This document shows, piece by piece, positions 1 to 6,840 of a stretch of DNA of 11,495 nucleotides (position 1 is the stretch's first letter; every line of letters starts with the position of its first letter). The translations under genes and the position numbers were made by a program. This DNA is from Coemansia sp. RSA 922 (Eukaryota; Kickxellomycota; Kickxellomycetes; Kickxellales; Kickxellaceae). The stretch spans positions 1 through 11,495 of the forward strand of contig JANBQS010000825.1 in the NCBI GenBank assembly GCA_027577415.1, given 5' to 3'. The notes beneath the pieces are model-generated. The model ran no database searches, was not told the DNA's origin, and saw only the letters and a program-made list of their open reading frames with translations.

Positions 1-723
1 ATTGGTGACGCCCTTGCTACGGCATTTAACGACAAAGAGCGCATGCTTCGGCGAGAAGACGTGTGGATAACTAGCAAACTAGCGCCTAAGCAGCAGGGCT
101 ACGATGGTGCAGCAGCTGCCGTTCTCGAATCGCTCAAGAGCCTGAAGGTGGACTATATCGATCTTTACCTCATCCACTGGCCAGGCACATCGGGTAAAGC
201 ACTTGACAGCCCTGAACATCGCGTCCTTCGCGAGGGCAGCTGGAAAGCGCTAGAGGCATTATACCGGCAAAAGAAGGTGCGTGCGATTGGAGTCAGCAAT
301 TATACGCAGAGACATTTGGAGGAGATGCGCGAGTACGCCGAGATCAGGCCGATGGTAAACCAGTGTGAATTACATCCACTAGCTCAGCAGCCCGATCTTT
401 TGCAGTACTGTCGTGAAAGTGGCATTGTCTTCACGGCATATGCAAGTCTGGGCGAGGCGGCACTACTGGCTGACGATACAGATGTTGAGCAGCTAAAAGT
501 GATCTGTAACCGTCGGCCAGACTTGACTCGTGCCCAAATATTGCTCCTGTGGGGACTACAACATGGGGCGGCGGTGATACCCAAGGCTACCAGCGATAGT
601 CATTTGCGAGAGAATTTTGCTGCTGCCGACCACAGGCTGTCTGCCGATGAAATGGCTATACTTGACGACATTGGCAATAAGCCAGAAAAGCGGTTTTGCT
701 GGAACGCAGCCAATGTTGCATAG
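1..723 (+). CDS. Aldo-keto reductase family protein, 5' partial
   Basis: The frame is already open at base 1 and runs 240 codons to a TAG stop, so the N-terminal barrel strands are outside the window. Aldo-keto reductases are NADPH-dependent cytosolic oxidoreductases with a TIM barrel. Visible hallmarks, numbered from the first codon here: the catalytic Lys in WITSKL (residue 26), the catalytic His in LYLIHWP (residue 59), IGVSNY, a VNQCELHP segment, and the cofactor-binding tail PKATSDSHLREN (Lys 195), which gives the usual K-x7-R-x2-EN spacing. The catalytic Asp and Tyr of the tetrad would lie upstream and cannot be checked. The ATG at 43 is internal to the fold and is not the start. The C-terminus is short and ends without the long loop of some AKR subfamilies, so the substrate cannot be named. 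No damage is seen in the part present. Confidence 0.93.
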   Translation: MGDALATAFNDKERMLRREDVWITSKLAPKQQGYDGAAAAVLESLKSLKVDYIDLYLIHWPGTSGKALDSPEHRVLREGSWKALEALYRQKKVRAIGVSNYTQRHLEEMREYAEIRPMVNQCELHPLAQQPDLLQYCRESGIVFTAYASLGEAALLADDTDVEQLKVICNRRPDLTRAQILLLWGLQHGAAVIPKATSDSHLRENFAAADHRLSADEMAILDDIGNKPEKRFCWNAANVA

Positions 724-1356
724 TCAGCCAAGTTGAAGCCACCATTACTAGGATCTGAGTTGTGCCTCCTCTGACCATGTTTCAAAAATCCAAATCAATT
801 ATCATGTAAAAAGCAGCACCGGTGACAAGTGAAGACCACGGTGTGTAGACATGGTCTGGGTCAACCATTTACCCACATCACAGCACCCCTGTGTTCCTTG
901 CCCTGGGCCGGAATGATCGGCACACTGACTCTGGACCAGAACCTCCTCAACGCACACGGCTCGGAATAGCGTGAACAAATGCAAAGAGATTGCGCTCCTG
1001 CAGATTCTCCTGCTGGTTTTGAGGGAATGCCGAACCCCCAAAAAAGAAACAAGCCATAGCAATGTCCGAGGTGCGCATATTGAATAGCGCGCACCTCGGA
1101 CATTGTCAAGTGTCATATTCTGGCAATCCAGCAAACCATGCCCAGTTTGGGCCCAGAGATCCCGCCAATTCTCACGACCAAGGGCAGCGTGTGTCTGGCC
1201 GCTCAACTACTTTACTTAAATGGGCTTTACACGGCACCAGCAAATTCATAAAGCTGTTATCAGCTATTCTCGACCATTTTTATTATCTAATTTTCATTAT
1301 CGCCATTTATTTTGCTTCCATTGTCCTTAACTTGCATTAATTTACTACTCGCCTTC
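724..1356. other. Intergenic interval between the AKR and transporter genes
   Basis: These 633 bases hold no convincing gene. Several short frames exist on both strands, but none resembles a protein family and they overlap one another. The last ~110 bases before the transporter ATG are rich in T and C and poor in G, as expected for a fungal core promoter and leader, without a clear TATA box. The one strong structural signal is the perfect inverted repeat at 1060-1105, listed separately. Confidence 0.7.
1060..1105. repeat. Perfect 17-bp inverted repeat with 12-nt spacer
   Basis: The left arm CAATGTCCGAGGTGCGC (1060-1076) is the exact reverse complement of the right arm (1089-1105). The spacer is 12 bases, ATATTGAATAGC. 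A 17/17 match with 11 G/C pairs per arm is very unlikely by chance in 11 kb. It lies about 250-300 bp upstream of the transporter ATG and about 340 bp after the AKR stop. It could be a cruciform-forming element, the core of a small inverted-repeat transposon, or an operator for a dimeric regulator. No second copy is visible in the window. Confidence 0.9.
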
Positions 1357-2757
1357 ATGTTATCAAGGAGTGACAGTACGCCTAGTACCCATGTGTCTCA
1401 CGGCGCATGCTCTTGCACCGACGAGATGGAAAAGTGTGACCATCAGGACGTGCCATCTGTCATGACGAACAGCGCTCTTCACACGGAGGCAGCGCCTGAG
1501 GATCAGCTTGAAAAGAACAGTGCACATCTGCCCGCAGAGTTGACCCCGGCCGACTCGGGGTATGCCTGGGTCATAGTTATCTGCGCAGCATTCAATCTGA
1601 TGTGTACGCTAGGCGTCGTCAACAGCTTTGGCGTATTTTCCACTTACTACATAAACTACATCTACCCAAGCGTGTCCGCAGCAAGCATTGCCTGGGTAGG
1701 GACAACAATGTCTCTATTTATGCTTGGTGGCGCCATCGCCACTGGCCCACTAACAGACCGATTTGGATTCCGCTTGGTCTCGCTGGCGGGTACGGTGATA
1801 TGCTGCGTCGCACTTCTTTTGGCTTCGTTTACCAGCGCGTTGTGGCAACTGGTGCTCACACAGGGAATCATGTTTGGCATCGGCGCTGCGTGTATATTCT
1901 CACCATCCGTGTCACTTCCGGCGCAGTGGCACGAGAAACGCCGCCCGCTGGCAACAGGGATTGCGGTGGCTGGTAGCGGAGCTGGCGGTATGATCTTCAC
2001 CGTAGCTACGCAAAACATGATGGACACCATCGGCCACAAGTGGACGCTTCGAGCGCTGGCGCTGATACTGCTGTGTGTGAGTGGGACTGCTGGTATGTTT
2101 TACAAGCGGCGTGTGTCAGTCCCTCGCGGCGGCATTAGTCTCGGCGCCATCGCAAGGGATCCTCGTCTGATTGCAATAGGGATGGCTGGCTTTATGGTCA
2201 ATGTCAGCTATTTTGTTCCTTGGTTTTATCTTCCAACCGCCGCGCTAAAGATCGGCCAGACCAAGCAGGCCGCGAATAACCTCATTCTCTACATGAATGC
2301 TGGAAGTACCGTCGGTCGGATCTTGGCGGCATATGCGGCGATGCTCTTGGGGCCTATCAACAGTATTGCCATCGCATATGTAATATGCTCCGTGCTTGTC
2401 TTGGTAGTGATGCTGGCCGTGAAGAGCATGACGGCCTATATCATACTTGCGGTGATATATGGTGGGCTATCGGCTAGCTTCATCTCTATCACTCCGTTAG
2501 TCCTGACCAACATATTCGGCACTCAGGCAGTCACGACAGCCATGGGAATTATGAACATGTGGTGCGCGATCGGAGTTCTGATCGGAAATCCATCGCAGGG
2601 CGCCATTTATCAAAGGTTCGATCGGCCACACAATGAATTCACAGCCATGTCCATATGGGGGTTTACTGGCCTGCTGCTTGCTGCATGCAGCTATTTGCTG
2701 CTGAAGGCAATTATCATCCGCAACTCGCCTCGCCAACACCTTTGGTCCAAGTTATAG
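1357..2757 (+). CDS. MFS monocarboxylate transporter-like permease
   Basis: A 466-residue major facilitator of the monocarboxylate porter (MCT/MCH) type. The sequence shows a hydrophilic N-terminal tail of about 65 residues, then the family signature DSGYAWV at residues 66-72, directly before the first membrane helix. NSFGVFSTYY follows in helix 1, and GPLTDRFGFR (about 130-139) is the MFS motif A loop between helices 2 and 3. Roughly 12 hydrophobic segments follow, with a basic central loop near FYKRRVS. The first in-frame ATG is at 1357; an earlier TTG at 1312 is not a plausible eukaryotic start. A second ATG at 1426 would only shorten the tail. It probably sits in the plasma or an organelle membrane and moves a carboxylate or related small molecule. 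Fungal members range from monocarboxylates to riboflavin, so the substrate is unassigned. Confidence 0.9.
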   Translation: MLSRSDSTPSTHVSHGACSCTDEMEKCDHQDVPSVMTNSALHTEAAPEDQLEKNSAHLPAELTPADSGYAWVIVICAAFNLMCTLGVVNSFGVFSTYYINYIYPSVSAASIAWVGTTMSLFMLGGAIATGPLTDRFGFRLVSLAGTVICCVALLLASFTSALWQLVLTQGIMFGIGAACIFSPSVSLPAQWHEKRRPLATGIAVAGSGAGGMIFTVATQNMMDTIGHKWTLRALALILLCVSGTAGMFYKRRVSVPRGGISLGAIARDPRLIAIGMAGFMVNVSYFVPWFYLPTAALKIGQTKQAANNLILYMNAGSTVGRILAAYAAMLLGPINSIAIAYVICSVLVLVVMLAVKSMTAYIILAVIYGGLSASFISITPLVLTNIFGTQAVTTAMGIMNMWCAIGVLIGNPSQGAIYQRFDRPHNEFTAMSIWGFTGLLLAACSYLLLKAIIIRNSPRQHLWSKL

Positions 2758-2970
2758 AAATGACATTTATTCGTCTAAATGTTATTCTGTTTAAATACGA
2801 AGAGTGCCAATTAATTTTATTAGTCAGAGCTGGATGCCCATCTATGCTTTTAATTGAAATCGTGCTTACTTCAAGAACATTAGTGCTGTCGAAGAGCCGT
2901 CTGCAGCACAGGCTCTAGCCATGATGTCTGACGATCAAATACACGTAGCTCAGAGCGAGGCAGTTGAGCA

Positions 2971-2993
2971 TGTCCAATATGCATGGTTGGACA
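2971..2993. repeat. Short inverted repeat (7-bp arms)
   Basis: TGTCCAA (2971-2977) and TTGGACA (2987-2993) are perfect inverted arms around a 9-base spacer that itself contains ATGCAT. It lies between the transporter 3' UTR and the Mdm31-like promoter. It could be a dimeric factor site or a chance hairpin. Confidence 0.4.
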
Positions 2994-3068
2994 ATTTGGT
3001 TCGACGCTGCAACCGCAAGCTTTGCATTGCACCTCACTTCACATAATCATTGTCTGTAGGCGAGGTGG

Positions 3069-3092
3069 CTCGCATCTTGGCCAAAATGCGAG
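3069..3092. promoter_or_regulatory. 24-bp near-perfect palindrome upstream of the Mdm31-like gene
   Basis: The stretch reads CTCGCAT, C, TTGGCCAA, A, ATGCGAG: 11 of 12 base pairs are symmetric, with one mismatched pair (3076/3085). It is centred about 138 bp before the ATG at 3219, a typical place for an upstream activating or repressing site. The TTGGCCAA core and flanking GCAT/ATGC half-sites suggest a symmetric dimer site. The factor is unknown. Confidence 0.45.
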
Positions 3093-3218
3093 TCGAGCCG
3101 ATACTACTTGCCCTGATCCAGATTCTAGCATCTTTGCACAAACTCGAACTTTTCCTCTTTAAAATTTATCTCTATATTTTAATTACATAAACCCTCAGTG
3201 TCAGTGCACGTGGCTGCC

Positions 3219-5789
3219 ATGTCGCTTTGTAAATATCCTTGCGCGCGGCGGGCTTTCTTGGCACTGACCCAACGAAGGCCAGTAATGCCGATGCAGGGTC
3301 ACTCATTACGTCAATGGCTATGTGCTGGCATTCAAACCTGGCGCCCTGGCAACGTTAGGGTCGACGCACTGGCGAGTAGAATACCGCAGGGTAACATAGA
3401 TATATACTTGGCACCAGCAAATATAAATAAGGACAGATACCGCCAAACACGGCTATTGGCCCTTACAAAGAAGCGCCGCAGCGATGATAGCAGCGGCAAC
3501 GATAGCAACAACTATCACTACCCGCGCTTTTCTCGTGCCTCTTGCCGCACCAGCGCCAGCCTGGCAAAGTTTGGCTTGGTCCCTGGTGCATTCCTGTACG
3601 AACATTGCTCGGAAACGCCAGTCGTCAAATCAACTCAGTGTAGCACGGCTGAAAACCGCACATCTTTGGATTGCAGCACTCGATCTTGGTACCTGACCAG
3701 ACCTGCGCTAGAGACGTCACGTTTGACCTCTTTTTTGTGGTCAAGGAACCTTCATACGGACTCGGAGCCCAGTAAGGATCCCATGTGCGGGATGTGTGGA
3801 CGTGCAGCCCCGGCAGGCGATGCTGTTCGTCGCCAGCCACGCGATTCACGCGTCTTGCCGCCAGATCCAAGCGGCCAGTTAAGGATTACTGCACCAAAAG
3901 ACCCAAAGGCGCTCCCCGAGCCGTCGTTTGACCCGCTGTACTTTTATCACTACGGATCTAGGCAAGAAATTATGCGCGAGATAACAGGGTTCTTCCCGCG
4001 GCTGCGTGCGCGGCTGAGAAGGGCGCTTAAGGGGTCGTACCAGAAGCGGCCTTGGACAATTGACGACGTTTTCGCACTAGCAACATGGGTGATCATGTCT
4101 CAGGCGATGCTGCTGCTCATTGGCACTACAACAACCGTGTCAGTAATTCTATGGACACTCAACCGCCTTCAGTACCAGGACTGGATCGCGCACAAGCTTA
4201 GCGACTGGGTCTCGTCGGCACTGGGTGTCGCCGTGTCCTTTGAATCGGCAATTGTGCCCGCATGGCGTCGAGGGGCCATCCGCCTAAAGAACGTCAAAAT
4301 ATATTGTGGACCTGAACACGGCGCACTGTTGGATGGCGGAGACCGAGACACTAACTTTACAAACTACAAGCTGCAAATCGACCAGATCGACGTCACGCTT
4401 TCGCTGTGGCGGTGGATGGACGACCGCGGGCTAATCCGCGAGTGTGCCATGCGAGGAGTTCGCGGCGTTGTGGACCGCAGACCAGTGTGGTGGGACCCCG
4501 AAATCACATACAGTCCCAGTGAATCTAGACGTGCGCGCCTACCGGGAGTATTTGACTTGGACTCGCTAGACATCGAGGACATGCTGCTGACTGTGCATCC
4601 CTGGCAAAACTTTCGCCCCATCACCGTGTCTATCTACTCCGCCAGTCTACCTCGGTTTAGGGACCGGTGGATGCTCTATGACGCCCTCAACGCAAACTCA
4701 ATCGTAGGCATGTACGACGGCAGCCTGTTTACGATCCACCAAGCCCACCAACACCTGCACCCTCACTCACTCACCATGCATACAGCGGGGCTTTATGGCT
4801 ACGATGGCCAGCCCAAGGGAGACCGGAGGGCAGAGGGTGCAGAAGCAGAAGCCGAGGCCCGCACTACTCATGTGCAAGTCGAAGGCCTAAATATTGACCA
4901 TATAAACTCTGGCGTTGACGGACCAGTGGGCTGGATTACATCTGGGCGGCTAAATGTGTCAGCCCTGGTCAACTTCCCCACCCAGCCATCAGCGACTGAC
5001 CCTGCGATGGCCATTCGAAAGATTGTTGACAACATCAACGACAGCATCGACGTTGTCATCTTGCCCAGCATGCCAGACTGGTCAAACCCAGAGAAATCGC
5101 CCAACTCGCTAGTCCGCGCACTGTATCACTTGGACATGGTAGATTCGCCTCTAGCGCAAGAGATGCACGACCGCCTCAAGCGCCGAGCAGAGCGAGAAAG
5201 CCAGCGTCGATTGGAGAAGCAGCGGCAGCGCACGGCATCATGGAGTCAGCCGCTTGCCCCGATCCCAAGCCACTTGATCGGCGGCGTCCTACAGCACACA
5301 GTACACCCTACTGCACATGCTGATGCACACTCTATCGAAACGCTGCCAAGAGCCCTCGAAGACCCCACAGCTGTTCACGTCGATTTGCAAGTCGAATTTA
5401 ACGACATTCGGGCCTCGGTGCCTCTGAGCATGCCAGCGCTTGGCTACCCGCTGCTGTCAGCAGTGCTGGTGCGGCCGATTGTTGCGTACATGAACGCGCA
5501 TCGCACTTCGCTACCCATGCGCTGCCAGCTACGCCTGCGCCTCGATGACTTTGATGGTGCCTGGAGCTTTTGGGACTCTGGCGCCGATAGCCTCATCACA
5601 CAGGGGATTGGTGCAGCTTTTGCGCAGTTGGCGCAGAACGAACGCGAGCGAAATCGCCGGCTCAAGCTCGTTGGTTGGTGGAGTGTTACTGCCATTGCTC
5701 GCCAGTGTGCTCGCTTAGCCGACTTTGTGTTCAGCCAACGCAGCTTTTTTTCGTATCTGGGCGTAGCTCCCGAAACGGATCGCATATAG
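3219..5789 (+). CDS. Mdm31/Mdm32-like mitochondrial inner membrane protein
   Basis: An 856-residue protein of the fungal Mdm31/Mdm32 family, inner-membrane proteins needed for mitochondrial shape, mtDNA nucleoid stability and cardiolipin-linked lipid balance; remote homology to AsmA/TamB-type lipid-transfer proteins has been proposed. The ATG at 3219, in GCCATGT context, opens an Arg-rich, acid-free stretch (MSLCKYPCARRAFLALTQRR) typical of a matrix-targeting presequence. The GTG at 3198 is not used. The conserved core starts near residue 279 (WTIDDVFALATW), continues through a membrane helix ending in VILWTLNRL, then FESAIVPAWRRGAIRLKNVKI, the most diagnostic block. A charged Arg/Glu/Gln stretch lies around residues 650-672, and a C-terminal hydrophobic segment precedes the stop. 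At 856 residues it is well above the ~580 of yeast Mdm31; most of the excess is the low-complexity N-terminal ~270 residues, including a CGMC pair near 189. No visible intron. Confidence 0.9.
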   Translation: MSLCKYPCARRAFLALTQRRPVMPMQGHSLRQWLCAGIQTWRPGNVRVDALASRIPQGNIDIYLAPANINKDRYRQTRLLALTKKRRSDDSSGNDSNNYHYPRFSRASCRTSASLAKFGLVPGAFLYEHCSETPVVKSTQCSTAENRTSLDCSTRSWYLTRPALETSRLTSFLWSRNLHTDSEPSKDPMCGMCGRAAPAGDAVRRQPRDSRVLPPDPSGQLRITAPKDPKALPEPSFDPLYFYHYGSRQEIMREITGFFPRLRARLRRALKGSYQKRPWTIDDVFALATWVIMSQAMLLLIGTTTTVSVILWTLNRLQYQDWIAHKLSDWVSSALGVAVSFESAIVPAWRRGAIRLKNVKIYCGPEHGALLDGGDRDTNFTNYKLQIDQIDVTLSLWRWMDDRGLIRECAMRGVRGVVDRRPVWWDPEITYSPSESRRARLPGVFDLDSLDIEDMLLTVHPWQNFRPITVSIYSASLPRFRDRWMLYDALNANSIVGMYDGSLFTIHQAHQHLHPHSLTMHTAGLYGYDGQPKGDRRAEGAEAEAEARTTHVQVEGLNIDHINSGVDGPVGWITSGRLNVSALVNFPTQPSATDPAMAIRKIVDNINDSIDVVILPSMPDWSNPEKSPNSLVRALYHLDMVDSPLAQEMHDRLKRRAERESQRRLEKQRQRTASWSQPLAPIPSHLIGGVLQHTVHPTAHADAHSIETLPRALEDPTAVHVDLQVEFNDIRASVPLSMPALGYPLLSAVLVRPIVAYMNAHRTSLPMRCQLRLRLDDFDGAWSFWDSGADSLITQGIGAAFAQLAQNERERNRRLKLVGWWSVTAIARQCARLADFVFSQRSFFSYLGVAPETDRI

Positions 5790-5818
5790 ATTGGATTTAT
5801 TTGCATGTCTCTATAAAA
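5790..5818 (-). terminator. 29-bp convergent gap with AATAAA on the minus strand
   Basis: The Mdm31-like and LAMTOR2-like genes end tail to tail with only 29 bp between stops. TTTATT at 5796-5801 is a canonical AATAAA for the minus-strand gene, 17 bp past its stop. TATAAA at 5812-5817 is a weaker plus-strand candidate. With signals this close, the mature 3' ends of both mRNAs almost certainly run into the opposite coding region. Confidence 0.5.
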
Positions 5819-6622
5819 TCACAATGACGAGTGGCTGACAAGGAACTCTTCTAGATACCGGCACAAGCTGTCTGACTTTAGCTTTAGAAGGCCAAGCGGC
5901 GTAGCTGTCTTGCTGAGGAGAAACAGCCTGTAGCCTCCCAACCGAGTCACGACGGCCTTGCCATGCTCGCACTCGATAATGATCATATTGAGCATATTTT
6001 CGAGCATTCTGTCGTGCACCTCCGAAGCAGTGTCGCCCGTGTAATCGTCAACATCGCGCTCCTTTCGTTCAATCAAGTTAGGCATGCCTTCGTAGCTTTG
6101 CCACAGGTTGGCTGCGATAGCCAGGTCGTCATCTAGCTTTTCCCGCGTGCTCATGACTGGAGACATTTCGGCCAGGTCCTCGCTCAGCGAGGACGAGCAA
6201 GAGCCAATCTCGGTTGGCTGACTGTCTTCTTGCAGCTGAGCGGTGGTACTGCTGCCAAAAGCCGTCGACGACTGTGCTGCATAGTGTAGTTGGCGTGGTG
6301 AGCCGCCTGTGGTCGCCGATACCCCTGTATGCTTTCTTTGCAGCCTTTCAGCTCCATGGGCTGCTGCTCGGTCGCCTTCGCCTTGTTGAGCCTCGTCTCC
6401 GCTGTAGCTGGAAAAAGGCGATCTCTGTGTGCCCTTGTCATTCGATGCGCCATGAGGTGACGAGCGACGGTGAGCGCTATCCTGCTTAACAGCAGGACCA
6501 AGAACCTGCGACACGGCCGCATGAGCTAGAACCACGCCATCTTCATTAAAGATAGCGCACATGCGAATGTCATTGGTCAGTGCCTGCTCCAAGATTCTTT
6601 TCAAATTCTTCGACCTGAGCAT
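5819..6622 (-). CDS. LAMTOR2: LAMTOR2/p14-like roadblock protein (Ragulator/EGO subunit) with a large insertion
   Basis: 267 residues. The N-terminus (MLRSKNLKRILEQAL, then FNEDGVVLAHAAV, 1-37) matches the first helix and two strands of LAMTOR2. From residue 164 the protein resumes the family (DDDLAIAANLWQSYE, IIIECEHGKAVVTRL, GLLKLKSDSLCRYLEEFL). LAMTOR2 is a roadblock/LC7 subunit of Ragulator, which anchors Rag GTPases on lysosome or vacuole membranes for TORC1 control; the yeast counterpart is Slm4/Ego3. Human LAMTOR2 is about 125 residues. Here residues 38-163 are an extra stretch rich in Ser, Thr, Gln, Gly and Ala with no predicted fold, and a shorter extra loop (ERKERDVDDYTGDTASEVH) follows the second helix. 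The frame stays open throughout with no obvious GT-AG intron, so the insert is probably translated. It is divergently placed from the gene-poor tract on the right. Confidence 0.88.
   Translation of the reverse strand: MLRSKNLKRILEQALTNDIRMCAIFNEDGVVLAHAAVSQVLGPAVKQDSAHRRSSPHGASNDKGTQRSPFSSYSGDEAQQGEGDRAAAHGAERLQRKHTGVSATTGGSPRQLHYAAQSSTAFGSSTTAQLQEDSQPTEIGSCSSSLSEDLAEMSPVMSTREKLDDDLAIAANLWQSYEGMPNLIERKERDVDDYTGDTASEVHDRMLENMLNMIIIECEHGKAVVTRLGGYRLFLLSKTATPLGLLKLKSDSLCRYLEEFLVSHSSL
6134..6511 (-). other. Low-complexity insertion inside the LAMTOR2-like gene
   Basis: These 378 bases (126 codons, a multiple of three) fall between the second strand and the second helix of the roadblock fold, a loop position where extra sequence should be tolerated. 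The content is hydrophilic, with poly-Ser and many Gln, Thr and Gly residues, and contains SSSLSEDLAEM and several Ser/Thr-Pro pairs that could be phosphorylated. An unspliced intron is the main alternative; no strong GTAAGT-type donor was seen. Confidence 0.6.
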
Positions 6623-6840
6623 CGCCTGTTCAGCAGTAGGTGATCAATGAGAAAGAGAAAAGAAAAAAGATGTTAATTACAAAAAAATAATAATAATAAT
6701 TGCGCTTTGAAAAGAGAGCGAAAAGAGAAAGCACTACTTTCCCATCACTTTGATGATTTTGTGTGATGCAAAATATGGTGGGGGTAGCTGACGTCACGAA
6801 GTATAGTGTGGCTCTCGTTTTCTTTTAGCTATGTTGACGT
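6623..6840 (-). promoter_or_regulatory. Upstream region of the LAMTOR2-like gene
   Basis: This interval is strongly A/G-rich on the plus strand near the gene (about 6648-6735), so T/C-rich in the sense of the gene. It includes a short TAA/AAT microsatellite around 6687-6702. Such pyrimidine tracts are common before fungal start codons. Further up it carries a perfect CRE, listed separately. No coding frame is seen. Confidence 0.55.
6789..6796. promoter_or_regulatory. Consensus CRE (TGACGTCA)
   Basis: A perfect eight-base palindromic CRE/ATF site, about 170 bp before the LAMTOR2-like ATG. A half-site, TGACGT, follows at 6835-6840. ATF/CREB-type bZIP factors bind this sequence and in fungi often answer stress or nutrient signals, which would fit a TORC1-pathway gene. 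Binding is inferred, not shown. Confidence 0.5.

Larger units (their letters stand above)
2758..3218. other. Intergenic interval between transporter and Mdm31-like genes
   Basis: These 461 bases carry the transporter 3' UTR and the Mdm31-like promoter. No gene is seen; the short open frame crossing the transporter stop is a shadow frame. A T/A-rich stretch at about 3155-3189, including CTATATTTTAA, is the best TATA-like candidate, some 35-50 bp before the ATG. Inverted repeats stand out at 2971-2993 and 3069-3092, and there is a weaker 6-bp hairpin at 2893-2916. Confidence 0.65.

Noticed and set aside
802..1206. Overlapping minus- and plus-strand frames in the AKR-transporter gap
   Set aside because: They show no family features, overlap each other, and two of them share a start only because both read through the arms of the same palindrome.
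1312..1356. Upstream extension of the transporter from a TTG
   Set aside because: TTG is not a credible start in a nuclear fungal gene. The extra 15 residues precede the hydrophilic tail and lie in the pyrimidine-rich leader.
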